Source: Magnetococcus marinus MC-1
Lineage (GTDB): Bacteria; Pseudomonadota; Magnetococcia; Magnetococcales; Magnetococcaceae
Reading direction: 5' to 3'
Assembly (NCBI RefSeq): GCF_000014865.1
Contig: NC_008576.1
Span: forward strand, 3,749,001 to 3,813,000
DNA length: 64,000 nucleotides
Shown here: positions 29,648 through 38,766 of the stretch, piece by piece
How the letters are laid out: every line of letters begins with the position of its first letter
Position numbering within the stretch: position 1 is the first letter of the stretch
Position numbers and translations under genes: made by a program
Notes under the pieces: generated by a model
What the model was told of the DNA's origin: nothing
Database searches by the model: none
What the model saw: the letters and a program-made list of their open reading frames with translations, nothing else

Positions 29648-30580
29648 ATGAAAAAACCGCTGCGTTATCTGACGTTGCTGGCTGCTGGCCTATTGAGCAG
29701 CACCCCCGCTTTGGCCGCTGGCTGGCTAGGGGCCAGCCTCAACACGCCACGCGGGGTCCAAGTAGGCGAGATTATTAAGGGCAGCCCGGCCGATCATGCT
29801 GGTTTGGAGCCCGAGGATATTATTTTGGAATTGAATGGGCAGGCCATTCACGGCCCCGGCCAATTTGCCCGCCGCATCGCCACCACCAAACCGGGTACCC
29901 GCATCACCCTAAAAGTGATGCGTAAAGGCAAGCTCACCGAGCTAAAAACCACCCTGGAAGATAGCAAAGACCATGCAAGCGTAACCTCCTACATGGGGGG
30001 GCCTATGGGGAGCATGTTAGAGACCCCCAATCAAATGATGCGGAGCATGCCTTTTCCACCCATGCGCGGCAATCCTGATGCTTATGGCGCTCCGGGCGGG
30101 GCGTATGGGCCCCCTCCCGGCGGGCGTAACCAAGGCGGCTTTGGCGGCGAAGATTTTGGCAATCGGCCACCCCCTCCTGGTCAGGGCGGTTTTGCCCAAG
30201 CTGGCGAGGCGAACGACCTTGCTTTCACCCCTCCCCCGCCACCCCCTAACGATCAACGTCAGGGCGGGTTCGGCCCACCGCCTCACCTGCGTGGCATGCC
30301 CATGGATACCAACAAAGCGTGGTTAGGTATCGCGGTACAGAACAGCGCCGCTGGGGTTGTGCTGGAAGGGGTAGCCCCCACCAGCCCCGCCGCCAAGGCA
30401 GGCTTACAGGCCGGGGATCGCATTGAAAAAATCAATGACACCCCCATCACCGGGGACCAACAACTGGTGCAGAGCTTAGCCCCCTTACAGCCCGGGCAAA
30501 AGCTGACGATACACTATGTTCGTGACGGCAAATCAAACGCCGTGGTGGTGGATCTGGTTAGCCGCCCAGCCCATCCGTAA
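29648..30580 (+). CDS. Periplasmic protein with two PDZ domains
   Basis: A 310-residue exported protein. The signal peptide (LTLLAAGLLSSTPALAA) is followed by a PDZ domain at about 25-100 (WLGASL, GSPADHAGLEPEDIILELNG), a Gly/Pro/Met-rich flexible linker at about 115-220, and a second PDZ domain at about 221-305 (AWLGIAV, SPAAKAGLQAGDRIEKIND). It looks like the PDZ half of a DegP/HtrA protease, but there is no trypsin-like domain and no catalytic Ser. I also see no CxxCH, so it is not a MamE- or MamP-type magnetosome protein. A scaffold or protease-adaptor role is inferred. ATG 29648 is chosen from the AAAGGAGA site and the signal peptide. sfsA follows 11 bases later. Confidence 0.8.
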   Translation: MKKPLRYLTLLAAGLLSSTPALAAGWLGASLNTPRGVQVGEIIKGSPADHAGLEPEDIILELNGQAIHGPGQFARRIATTKPGTRITLKVMRKGKLTELKTTLEDSKDHASVTSYMGGPMGSMLETPNQMMRSMPFPPMRGNPDAYGAPGGAYGPPPGGRNQGGFGGEDFGNRPPPPGQGGFAQAGEANDLAFTPPPPPPNDQRQGGFGPPPHLRGMPMDTNKAWLGIAVQNSAAGVVLEGVAPTSPAAKAGLQAGDRIEKINDTPITGDQQLVQSLAPLQPGQKLTIHYVRDGKSNAVVVDLVSRPAHP

Positions 30581-30591
30581 AGGGTGGCGGT

Positions 30592-31290
30592 GTGGAGTAT
30601 CCAACGCCACTAACGCCCGCCCGCATGGTGCAACGCTATAAACGTTTTTTAAGCGATGTCACCCTGGCCGATGGCACTCAAGTAACCGCCCACTGTGCCA
30701 ACTCCGGCTCCATGCGCGGGTTGGTGCATGTGGGTGAGCCTGTCTACCTCTCCCACTCGGACAACCCCAAGCGCAAACTGGCCTGGACCCTGGAGTTGGT
30801 GTGCGATGGTGGCGCGCTGGTTGGGGTCAATACGGGCTTGGCCAATGCACTGGTGGCCGAGGCGCTACAGCAAGACCGCATCCCCCCTTTACAGGGGTTT
30901 GCCCACTTTAGGCGAGAGGTCCCCTATCAGGACTCTCGCCTGGATTTTTGCCTAACCGCCCCCGCTGGTGCGTTAACCTATGTTGAGGTGAAGAGCGTTA
31001 CCCTGCGCTTGACCGACGAAGCCGCTTTTCCCGACGCGGTAACCAAGCGCGGCGCAAAACATCTGGCGGCTTTGCGCCATGCGGTTAAAGCTGGACATCG
31101 GGGGGTGATCCTGTTTATTGTCCAGCGTTCGGATCTCGACCATTTTCGCCCTGCTCATGAGATTGATCCAGGCTATGCCCAGACGCTACAATGGGCGATC
31201 TCCGAGGGGGTTGAAATACTGGTTTATGCCTGCGCGCTCACCACGGCATCCATCTACGTTGAACGCCCTTTAAGCTATACGCTCGGTTGA
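30592..31290 (+). CDS. sfsA: DNA/RNA nuclease-like protein SfsA
   Basis: SfsA family proteins have a nuclease-like fold; in E. coli the gene stimulates maltose-gene expression, and its biochemical role is not settled. The 232-residue product has the N-terminal RYKRFLSDV segment, HCANSGSMRGL, VGVNTGLAN, SRLDF and the VEVKSVTL stretch, which holds the putative active-site acid and lysine. The GTG start lies 11 bases after the PDZ gene, suggesting co-transcription. Length is normal. Confidence 0.93.
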   Translation: MEYPTPLTPARMVQRYKRFLSDVTLADGTQVTAHCANSGSMRGLVHVGEPVYLSHSDNPKRKLAWTLELVCDGGALVGVNTGLANALVAEALQQDRIPPLQGFAHFRREVPYQDSRLDFCLTAPAGALTYVEVKSVTLRLTDEAAFPDAVTKRGAKHLAALRHAVKAGHRGVILFIVQRSDLDHFRPAHEIDPGYAQTLQWAISEGVEILVYACALTTASIYVERPLSYTLG

Positions 31291-31464
31291 GTGGGCGGGA
31301 TGGCTGCACCACCCTGCTTTGGTTTGTCATTCTGCACTTCAGGCCGGTCAGATTTAGCCTCATGCACGACAGCCTAGCCTGAGCTGTGTGCCGCGCGAGG
31401 TCTTATTGAAATTGTGTAAATATTAACCTACGTCTCATCGCTGGGACGTGTGGAGTGCGTTGTC

Positions 31465-32232
31465 ATGATCATCATTAAAACTCCGGAACAGATTGAAAAA
31501 ATGCGCGTTACCTGCCGTCTGGCGGCAGAGACTTTGGATATGATTGCACCGCACATTAAACCTGGGGTGAGCACCGAAACGCTAAACACCATCTGCCATG
31601 ACTTTATTGTCCGTAACCATGCCATTCCGGCCCCCCTTAACTATCGGGGGTTTCCCAAATCCATCTGCACTTCGGTCAACCATCAGGTGTGCCACGGCAT
31701 CCCCAGTGACCGCGTATTACGGGATGGGGATATTATCAATGTGGATATTACCACCATCGTGGATGGCTGGCATGGGGATACCAGCCGCACCTTCCAGGTT
31801 GGCACCCCCACCAAAAAGGGGCTTAAAATCGCCGAAATTGCCAAAAAATGTTTGGATCTTGGCATTGCTGCGGTACGCCCTGGCATACATTTGGGGGATA
31901 TTGGTGCCATTATCGAAGATTATGCCCGTCAAAATCGCTGCACCGTGGTACGGGAATATTGTGGGCATGGCATTGGTGAAAAATTTCACGAAGAGCCAGC
32001 GGTGCTGCACTTTGGCAACTATGGCGAAGGGGTTAAATTATTACCGGGCATGATCTTTACGATTGAGCCCATGGTCAACTTGGGGAAACCTTACATTAAA
32101 CTGATGCCGGACCAATGGACGGTCGTTACCAAGGACCACAGCCTTTCCGCCCAGTATGAACACACGGTTCTGGTCACCGAAAGTGGCCATGATGTGCTCA
32201 CCGATATTAATGGGGAGTACCCGCCCTGCTAA
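31465..32232 (+). CDS. map: Methionine aminopeptidase, type I
   Basis: Removes the initiator methionine from nascent proteins. The 255-residue enzyme has the five metal ligands in their usual context: two Asp in VDITTIVDGWHGDTSR, His in GHGIGEKFHEEP, Glu in FTIEPMV and Glu in YEHTVLV. ATG 31465 with GGAG nine bases upstream is chosen over the in-frame GTG at 31450. It stands alone, with about 175 bases before it and 480 after it. Confidence 0.97.
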   Translation: MIIIKTPEQIEKMRVTCRLAAETLDMIAPHIKPGVSTETLNTICHDFIVRNHAIPAPLNYRGFPKSICTSVNHQVCHGIPSDRVLRDGDIINVDITTIVDGWHGDTSRTFQVGTPTKKGLKIAEIAKKCLDLGIAAVRPGIHLGDIGAIIEDYARQNRCTVVREYCGHGIGEKFHEEPAVLHFGNYGEGVKLLPGMIFTIEPMVNLGKPYIKLMPDQWTVVTKDHSLSAQYEHTVLVTESGHDVLTDINGEYPPC

Positions 32233-32713
32233 GCATGCCCCTACGCGCGGCCCCCCTTTATGCATGCCTGCGCCCCGTTTGTTTTTTTAAGGGACAAAGC
32301 GACGATAATCCTGCAAAATCTCAATAATCTTTAGATTTTTATGGTGTAAGGCTGCCCATGCGTGATCTCCTTGCTCAAACAGCGCCTCGGCACGGGGCGC
32401 CTTACCCACGCAAGAAACAGCCCGAGACCATCGCTTGCGCCCCCCCGCAAAGGGCCTTTAGCGCATATAAAAAACGCCACGGTCGACACCCAAGAAGCCT
32501 GCTTTGCATGCCGTCTTTCGCATACTTAAAACGATCTTGGGCGTACTTTTTTTTCCAAGGGCTCATGGCACGCCGCGCCACCCCCTTTACAGCAGCCAAG
32601 CGGACCACAACACGGCTTAAAGCGGTCCCTCCCCCTGTTTAAGAGATCCATTTGTTAAAGGGGGGGCCATTGCCACCCTTTTTTCCACCGTGTGAATACG
32701 GAGCTTTTCCGCC
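32233..32713 (+). other. Intergenic region after map; no convincing gene
   Basis: About 480 bases. A 94-residue frame at 32358-32642 lacks a ribosome site and its composition (many Arg, Ala, Pro and Thr) looks like chance. No terminator with a good T tract was found after map. Confidence 0.35.
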
Positions 32714-33817
32714 ATGTACACCCTGTTAATCGCCGAGGATGACCACGCCTATGCGCTCATATTGGAGCATTTTTTACTAAGCCTTGGCCATAAGGTGCTC
32801 ATTGCCAATAATGGAGAACAGGCGGTGGAGATGTTTAAGATCCATCAACCGGATCTTATCTTCATGGATGTGCTCATGCCCGCCATGGATGGTCACCAGG
32901 CAACGCGCGAAATACGCCGACTCACCTTGGGCGATCCCGTGCAGGTTCCTATTCTTTTTCTAACGGCTATCGAGAGTGAAAAGGTGCTGGCGGAGTGCCT
33001 GGAGTGTGGGGGGGATGATTTTATCAGCAAACCCTTTAGCACAACCACCCTCAAAGCCCGCCTAAATGCTTGGCTAAAAAAACGCCACATGTCCGAAGAG
33101 ATGGCCCGCGACCATCGACATATTGCCCGCGTGGTAGAGAACTTACGTCGCGATACGCGCTATTATGGGGAAAATTTACGCACCATCACCTGCCCGATGG
33201 CGCAGGTGAGCGGCGACCTTATCCTCTCGGCCAAACGACATGATGGCACACAATTGATCGCGGTGGTGGATTTTACCGGTCATGGTTTAAGTGCGGCGAT
33301 CTGTGGTCCCCTCATTAGTCACGCCTTTTACACCCATTTTCTCGCCCATATTGAGACCACCGCGTTGCTGTTCATACTCAACGAACTGTTATGCCATAAA
33401 CTGCCTGAAGGTATGTTTATGGCTGCCCATTTTGTAGAACTTTCACCCGACCAGCGACAGATGCGGCTCTGGAATTTTGGCATGCCTGCATGCGTGCATA
33501 TCGACGGGTCGCAAATCTTCCTCTATGGGAAACACCTTTTACCGATGGGCATCCATGAAATGACCCCTCAATCGATGGTCTGCACCGTGCAACCTATAAA
33601 TAAGGGCAGTCGACTCTATCTTTTTTCCGATGGGGTAAACACATTGGTTGCCTACGACTCCGAAAGCCAATATATGGAGGATATTCATTGCTTTTTAAGG
33701 GCTTGTTTTGAGGAAGGGCAGACCCCTCCTCTGCCCGACCAGCCCACCTTATCTACGGGCTGCACGGCACCCATCAAGGATGATATCACCATTGCCGAGA
33801 TCACCTTAACCGCGTAA
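32714..33817 (+). CDS. Response regulator with PP2C-type (SpoIIE) phosphatase output
   Basis: A 367-residue protein. The receiver at 1-120 has DD near residue 9, phosphoacceptor Asp in LIFMDVLMP, and the conserved T and K (FLTAIES, FISKPF). After a short helix the phosphatase domain begins near residue 150 with VSGDLILSAKR, the metal-binding VVDFTGHGLSAA, LFSDGV and a final DDITIAEI. Such RsbU-type proteins dephosphorylate anti-anti-sigma factors or switch proteins. No partner STAS or anti-sigma gene is adjacent, so the target is unknown. It is transcribed alone. Confidence 0.9.
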   Translation: MYTLLIAEDDHAYALILEHFLLSLGHKVLIANNGEQAVEMFKIHQPDLIFMDVLMPAMDGHQATREIRRLTLGDPVQVPILFLTAIESEKVLAECLECGGDDFISKPFSTTTLKARLNAWLKKRHMSEEMARDHRHIARVVENLRRDTRYYGENLRTITCPMAQVSGDLILSAKRHDGTQLIAVVDFTGHGLSAAICGPLISHAFYTHFLAHIETTALLFILNELLCHKLPEGMFMAAHFVELSPDQRQMRLWNFGMPACVHIDGSQIFLYGKHLLPMGIHEMTPQSMVCTVQPINKGSRLYLFSDGVNTLVAYDSESQYMEDIHCFLRACFEEGQTPPLPDQPTLSTGCTAPIKDDITIAEITLTA

Positions 33818-34192
33818 GGATTTTAAGCGACACGCTTGCGCAGATCCCGCTTACAAACGCCGCACACCCAAACGATTCCGATTGCTCCTGCCTACCCTTG
33901 TGCAGACAACCGGCCCGCGTTGCGGCCACACCACCCATTGCCCCAATACCACACGTTCCACGCACTCCAGCACTCAATCCCCGACCCTTTCTAAAAATAT
34001 TTTGATCTTCATAAAATAAAATGTTGCACCGCATCCCTGAGCGTTTCATCATCACCGGTGCGCTCAGCTCTCTACCGAGATCCCTTGGCCCATAAACGAA
34101 AATATTACCCACGCGCCACCAAGCCATCACACGACTGTGATAGGCTGTTCGGTTATCAGTGGTTTTATCGACAACCCATGAGGATACCCCCC
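33818..34192 (+). other. Intergenic region before pfkA; no gene seen
   Basis: About 375 bases. No conserved frame. The frame of pfkA is open back to 34058, but the added residues do not match the family and the GAGGA ribosome site supports ATG 34193. Confidence 0.4.
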
Positions 34193-35179
34193 ATGTCCCA
34201 ACCTAAGCCTATGAATACCATCGCGGTTATGACCAGTGGCGGCGATGCTCCAGGCATGAACAGCGCCATTCGTGCGGTGGTGCGTACCGCCATCGGTGCA
34301 GAGATGGAGGTACTGGGCATCCGCCGCGGCTACAGTGGCCTGCTGGAAGGGGATCTTATCCCCATGGATGCCGCCTCGGTGGGTAATATTCTACAAAAGG
34401 GTGGTACTGTGCTGGGCACCTCCCGCTGCGCGGAGTTTCTTAAACCGGAGATTCGCCAAGAAGCTGCCAATATTTTACGCCGTAAACATGTGGATGGCTT
34501 GGTCGTCATCGGTGGCAATGGCTCCTTTAATGGCGCCTACCAACTGCACCAAGAGCATGACATACCGGTGGTTGGCGTACCGGGTACCATTGATAATGAT
34601 ATCCAAGGTACCCACTACACCATCGGTTTTGACACGGCGGTGGAGACCGGGGTCTATGCGGTGGATAAAATCCGCGACACCGCCAATGCCCACGACCGTA
34701 TTTTTTTGGTGGAGGTCATGGGGCGACATAGCCCCGCCATCGCCATCCATACCGGTGTCTGCACCGGGGCTGAACATGTGATTCACACCCCCGAAAATAC
34801 CGACTATGACACCTTGGTCTCAGGGATCCGGCGGGGCCGTAAGCGGGGCAAAAACTCCTTTATTATCATCGTCGCTGAGGGGCAAGTTCCTGGTTCAGCC
34901 TATCAGGTGCAAAAGCATCTGGCGGACAATTATCAAATCGCCTCGCATGTGGCCATTTTGGGCCACCTGCAACGCGGCGGATCGCCCACCGCCCATGATC
35001 GCTTTATTGCCGCCAGCATGGGTTTTCACGCTGTCCAAGCCCTCAAAACCGGCGAAGTGGCCACGGTTACCGCTTGCCGTGACGGACGTATTCAGCTGGT
35101 CCCCTTACAAGAGTGTTTGGAAAAAAATGATGCCATCGACGCTTTCTCCTTAAACCTGACCCAGCAGTTGGCAATCTGA
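34193..35179 (+). CDS. pfkA: 6-phosphofructokinase (PfkA family)
   Basis: Phosphorylates fructose-6-phosphate in glycolysis. The 328-residue product has SGGDAPGMN at the N-terminus, the catalytic PGTIDNDI with its general-base Asp, and the substrate segments MGRHSPAIA and HLQRGGSPTAHDR. The nucleotide-binding segment reads GGNGS, where E. coli PfkA has GGDGS: the glycine associated with ATP use is kept, so ATP is the expected donor, but the preceding Asp is Asn. Start ATG 34193 has GAGGA upstream. A strong terminator follows. Confidence 0.95.
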   Translation: MSQPKPMNTIAVMTSGGDAPGMNSAIRAVVRTAIGAEMEVLGIRRGYSGLLEGDLIPMDAASVGNILQKGGTVLGTSRCAEFLKPEIRQEAANILRRKHVDGLVVIGGNGSFNGAYQLHQEHDIPVVGVPGTIDNDIQGTHYTIGFDTAVETGVYAVDKIRDTANAHDRIFLVEVMGRHSPAIAIHTGVCTGAEHVIHTPENTDYDTLVSGIRRGRKRGKNSFIIIVAEGQVPGSAYQVQKHLADNYQIASHVAILGHLQRGGSPTAHDRFIAASMGFHAVQALKTGEVATVTACRDGRIQLVPLQECLEKNDAIDAFSLNLTQQLAI

Positions 35180-35208
35180 CCCCCCACAGCCCCACGCTTG
35201 AGATCCCT

Positions 35209-35246
35209 AAAGCCCTCTTTTGGCACAGCCGAAAGAGGGCTTTTTT
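35209..35246 (+). terminator. Rho-independent terminator of pfkA
   Basis: A 12-bp stem, AAAGCCCTCTTT at 35209-35220 with AAAGAGGGCTTT at 35232-35243, an 11-base loop and a T run to 35246. Confidence 0.9.
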
Positions 35247-35371
35247 ATAGGGCTTGGCCCACAACTTAGCCTGAAGTTATATTTGTATATATATTTTTAA
35301 GTTTTTGATTTTATAAGATTCCTTCTCATTCATAAAAAAAATAGCCCCATTTCCCATAAAATTCCACACTC

Positions 35372-35385
35372 TTGATACAGATCAA
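35372..35385. promoter_or_regulatory. FNR-type operator upstream of the octaheme cytochrome
   Basis: TTGATACAGATCAA is a perfect match to the FNR consensus TTGAT-N4-ATCAA, 189 bases before the cytochrome start. A weak -10 (TGTTAA at 35406-35411) would place the transcription start near 35420 and the box centre near -41.5, the classic class II activation position. The regulator itself is not in the window. Confidence 0.7.
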
Positions 35386-35573
35386 ATCAAAGCCTCTGCT
35401 TTCTCTGTTAAGCAAGAACCACACTGTAAAATTAGGTACGGGGGGAACCCTGTCACCAATAAAGCATGCATGGCCGTCCATTGAGCAACCAGGCAGGGTA
35501 TCACGCATAAACGGTGGTCAACGCGATTTCGGTTGGCCCGTGCAGGCCGCAAAAAAAACATGGGGGAAGAGCG

Positions 35574-37043
35574 ATGAAATATGGGTTAAAAAAATTTTGG
35601 AGTGTGGTGGCGTTTGCGCTACTGCTCTTCACGGTAAGCCAGGCTGAGGCGGTCCGCCCTGCTGGCCAACCGGGTAAAGATTGGGGCGGACCAGAGAATG
35701 CCAAGTGTGCCGAATGCCACATGAAAGAGAGTCCTGGCCTGTGGAAGCAGTGGAATGAGAGCCAGCACGGTCAAAATGGCGTAGGCTGTTTGGATTGCCA
35801 TAAAGCGGCAGAAAAAGATGTGGATGCTTTTGAGCACAAAGGGCAAAACATTGCTGTACTGGTAACCCCTAAGGATTGCGCCCAGTGCCATGCCACAGAG
35901 GTCAACGAGCAGCAGCGCTCTCACCACGCCAGCGCGGGTAAGATTTTGCACTCGCTGGACAACCTGCTGGGTGAGGTGGTTGGGGGACCTGCGGCGGTTA
36001 ACGTGGGGTGTCGTCAGTGCCACGGCTCGGTGGTCAAGTTAGATGTCAAAAAGCGCCCCACCACCGACACTTGGCCCAATACCGGCATTGGCCGCATCAA
36101 TCCCGATGGCAGCTTAGGTTCTTGCAGTGCCTGTCATGGTCGGCATAACTTCTCCCGTGCCCAAGCCCGGCATCCCGACACCTGCGGCAAGTGCCACATT
36201 GGCCCGGACCATCCCCAGTTGGAGGTCTACAACGAGTCTCAGCATGGCATTCAGTTCCGCGCCAACATTAACAAGATGAACCTGGGCTCCGACAAGTGGG
36301 AAGCAGGCATTGACTACACCGCCGCCCCCACCTGTTCCACCTGTCACATGAGCGCCGTTCCGGGTCGCCCCAAGACCCACGATGTGGGTGAGCGCATCTC
36401 CTGGAACCTGCGTTCCCCCATCTCCAACCGTATTAACCTCATCCGTTTGGACAACGGCACCTCGTTTGATTCCCCCGACGGCAAACCCTTGCCTAAGGTT
36501 GGGGATATGATTGAGGCCCGGGGCGGTAAAGTGATTGAGGTCATCACCTCTGAAGAGCGCCGTGGACGCATGCAGGATGTCTGCTTTGCCTGTCATGGTG
36601 AGCGTCTTGTCACCGGTCACTATAAGCAGTTGGATGACTTTGTTGAGCTCTACAACGAAAAGTTTGCCAACCCCATCAAGAATATCATGGCAGAGCTCAA
36701 AGCCAGCGGTAAGATCACCAAATCGCCCTTTGATGAAAAGATTGAGTGGATTTGGTGGGAAATTTGGCACCATGAGGGGCGTGTTGCACGCCATGGCGCC
36801 TCCATGATGGGACCCGACTATGCTTGGTGGCATGGCATGTATGAAGTGGCCAAACACACCTACTTTGAGTTTATTCCTGAGCTCAAGCATGTCGTGGGCG
36901 AGGAAGAGGCCAAGCGACTGCTGGAGAAGCACTTCAAACCCATTGCAGGGCATGACTGGTACTTCAATGGTATGAACAAAGAGGCCCTACAGAAGATCAA
37001 CAAAGAGTACGAAAAGCGCTACGGCAAAGGCTCGGTCAACTAA
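35574..37043 (+). CDS. Octaheme c-type cytochrome, HAO family
   Basis: A 489-residue periplasmic cytochrome. After a signal peptide (VVAFALLLFTVSQAEA) there are eight CxxCH motifs (CAECH at 45-49, then CLDCH, CAQCH, CRQCH, CSACH, CGKCH, CSTCH, CFACH), with isolated histidines between them that can be distal ligands. The C-terminal part (KIEWIWWEIWHHEGR, PDYAWWHGMYEV) has the helical pattern of hydroxylamine oxidoreductase. HAO oxidises hydroxylamine; related enzymes without the cross-linking tyrosine reduce nitrite or hydroxylamine. I cannot settle from sequence alone which tyrosine, if any, cross-links to haem 4. No NrfH-like quinol cytochrome, cycA or haoB is adjacent. GGGGGAAGAG precedes ATG 35574. 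The FNR-type box upstream points to use at low oxygen. Confidence 0.92.
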   Translation: MKYGLKKFWSVVAFALLLFTVSQAEAVRPAGQPGKDWGGPENAKCAECHMKESPGLWKQWNESQHGQNGVGCLDCHKAAEKDVDAFEHKGQNIAVLVTPKDCAQCHATEVNEQQRSHHASAGKILHSLDNLLGEVVGGPAAVNVGCRQCHGSVVKLDVKKRPTTDTWPNTGIGRINPDGSLGSCSACHGRHNFSRAQARHPDTCGKCHIGPDHPQLEVYNESQHGIQFRANINKMNLGSDKWEAGIDYTAAPTCSTCHMSAVPGRPKTHDVGERISWNLRSPISNRINLIRLDNGTSFDSPDGKPLPKVGDMIEARGGKVIEVITSEERRGRMQDVCFACHGERLVTGHYKQLDDFVELYNEKFANPIKNIMAELKASGKITKSPFDEKIEWIWWEIWHHEGRVARHGASMMGPDYAWWHGMYEVAKHTYFEFIPELKHVVGEEEAKRLLEKHFKPIAGHDWYFNGMNKEALQKINKEYEKRYGKGSVN

Positions 37044-37059
37044 GCCAAGCCGAATCATC

Positions 37060-37090
37060 AAAGGCGACCCTGCGGGGTCGCCTTTTTTTT
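37060..37090 (+). terminator. Rho-independent terminator of the octaheme cytochrome
   Basis: An 11-bp stem (37060-37070 with 37075-37085), a TGCG loop and a long T run. It lies 16 bases after the stop. Confidence 0.92.
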
Positions 37091-37182
37091 TACACCATGC
37101 CCCTGTCAGAGAACGGGCAAACCCGTCACCGCATCGCCACAACCCCCTCCAGCACGCTGAAAGCTCGCTCTAGGCGGGCACC

Positions 37183-37836
37183 CTACTTATCCAACATATC
37201 CACCCAACTCGCAAACTCTTCCCCACTATGACCAAAATCTACCACCACGGTCTTTTCAGTCCGCACCACATTTTGGCGCTCCTGTTCTAAACGGTGCATA
37301 GAGGCTTCCAACTGCTGTTTCTCATCCTTTAACTTTTGGAGCGTCGCCTCCAGCGCCTGTTCATGGTTCCAACGTTCGCAACCATCCCGCGCCATCTGGT
37401 AGAGTTCCCCACGGGAGACCGGCTTTTTAATAAATTGCACGTCATGCTGCAATTGATCATGGATCTCATCCACAGAGTGATCACTGTAGGCCGAAACAAT
37501 GTTAATATAGATATGCGCATCCAACGCCCGAATGCGCCGGGCAACCTCCAGCCCATCCATGCCCGGCGGCATGCGTATATCCACAAAAGCAACCGCAAAG
37601 GGGCGCTGCTGTTGCATGGCCCGTTCAACCTCTGCCACCCCATCCTGCCCTTGACTGACCGCAACCAATTCAAAGACTAACCTACTTACTTCACTCAGCG
37701 GGGGCTGGCTGGCGGATTCGTCGATAAACTGTTCCAAAAAACCCGGCTGCGTCGCCTGCGCCGAAAAAATGGCACGGTAGGCTTCCAACACCTCAGGGTT
37801 ATCATCCATCACCAAAATTCTAGTATTAAAGGTCAT
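37183..37836 (-). CDS. Response regulator with enlarged receiver and coiled-coil tail
   Basis: A 217-residue protein. The receiver has DD at 11-12 but the phosphoacceptor, in FVDIRMPPG, is Asp86 and not near 53: about 30 extra residues lie between the first helix and the phosphoacceptor strand. The conserved Thr/Ser (SAYSD) and Lys (IKKPVS) follow normally. After the receiver is a coiled coil (KLKDEKQQLEASMHRLEQE) and a short tail, with no DNA-binding or enzyme domain. The same receiver type occurs in two genes at 38767 and 39657, so this is a local paralogous family. GGAGG is correctly spaced for ATG 37836. It probably receives phosphate from one of the kinases at 41092-45927. Confidence 0.85.
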   Translation of the reverse strand: MTFNTRILVMDDNPEVLEAYRAIFSAQATQPGFLEQFIDESASQPPLSEVSRLVFELVAVSQGQDGVAEVERAMQQQRPFAVAFVDIRMPPGMDGLEVARRIRALDAHIYINIVSAYSDHSVDEIHDQLQHDVQFIKKPVSRGELYQMARDGCERWNHEQALEATLQKLKDEKQQLEASMHRLEQERQNVVRTEKTVVVDFGHSGEEFASWVDMLDK

Positions 37837-38003
37837 CTTCGCCTCCCTACCCAAAAAACCAGACGCCTACATTGACATAATTACAGCTATTATGATGGGC
37901 CTCTGCTATACTTATCGCAAGCCATTTAGGGGTCAAGTCATGCGCCATTACATGGCAATGGCCACGTAGCTTAAGGCGCTTTTGTTGGAAGAGGGCGAAA
38001 TAG

Positions 38004-38741
38004 ATGTTCCAGGCCAAAGATGACGCCAAACGCCTGCAAACCACAGATCCACGAGAAATCGTTAAAATTTTCACCTCGGCCATGTTAGACGAGTCACATG
38101 TACACGTCCGTCTAGACCACGGCATGGTGGAATATTTTTCCCTGTTCCGCAGCTCAGCCGATGAGCTTGAGGCACTGCAAAGCGCCGATCACCTGACCCT
38201 AACCCCCCTTGATCCCCCTGTGGGCAACGCCAAAATACGCCTGTGCGAAAGGGTTATGCTGCGCTTTTTTACCGCACAGTTTAGTGCCGAGTGCCAATGC
38301 ACCTTTTTGGAAACCCAGGACAACCGTAGCATCCACCTTAGCTTGCCTGAACGTCTCACCCTCATCCCCCAACGACGGGCCGATGTACGGGTTAAAATTG
38401 ATGAAAAAAAGCCCTTTATACTCAAAATTATCCGTCCCTCAGGCATCTCGTTCCTGGCTAAACCCATCGACATCAGCGCCGGGGGAATCAGCTTTGCCAG
38501 CATCGGCAATGTTCCCCATATTTCTGAAAAATCGCGTATTCATCTCATTCTTGACTGGAAAAACGAAGGAATCCACATCAAAGTGCGGGCTTTGATGCTC
38601 AAAGAGATAAATAAAGAGGGGGAACAGCTGCTGCGCGCCCGCTTTTTACCCGAATCACTGGCCGCCGCCCAGAGCATTGAAGAGCTGGTCGCCCTGGTCC
38701 AACGCAAACATCTGCAACAACGGGCCGAACTGTTTAGTTAG
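38004..38741 (+). CDS. PilZ-domain c-di-GMP-binding protein
   Basis: A 245-residue protein. The C-terminal PilZ domain has the binding motif as RRADVR near residue 130 and DISAGGISF near 158, matching RxxxR and (D/N)xSxxG. The N-terminal 120 residues form a predicted YcgR-N-like beta domain. Such proteins often slow the flagellar motor when c-di-GMP binds. It is oriented opposite to the flanking response regulators, so it is its own unit. A diguanylate cyclase at 17908 and the flagellar genes at 48309-55979 are plausible links. Confidence 0.88.
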   Translation: MFQAKDDAKRLQTTDPREIVKIFTSAMLDESHVHVRLDHGMVEYFSLFRSSADELEALQSADHLTLTPLDPPVGNAKIRLCERVMLRFFTAQFSAECQCTFLETQDNRSIHLSLPERLTLIPQRRADVRVKIDEKKPFILKIIRPSGISFLAKPIDISAGGISFASIGNVPHISEKSRIHLILDWKNEGIHIKVRALMLKEINKEGEQLLRARFLPESLAAAQSIEELVALVQRKHLQQRAELFS

Positions 38742-38766
38742 CCCACCCCCCGCAAGGACGGCCCCC

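Noticed and set aside
29648-30580. Magnetosome gene mamE or mamP, suggested by the PDZ domains and the likely organism
   Set aside because: There is no trypsin-like domain and no CxxCH motif, and no other magnetosome gene is nearby.
32358-32642. 94-residue plus-strand frame after map
   Set aside because: No ribosome site, chance-like composition rich in Arg, Ala, Pro and Thr, and no recognisable domain.
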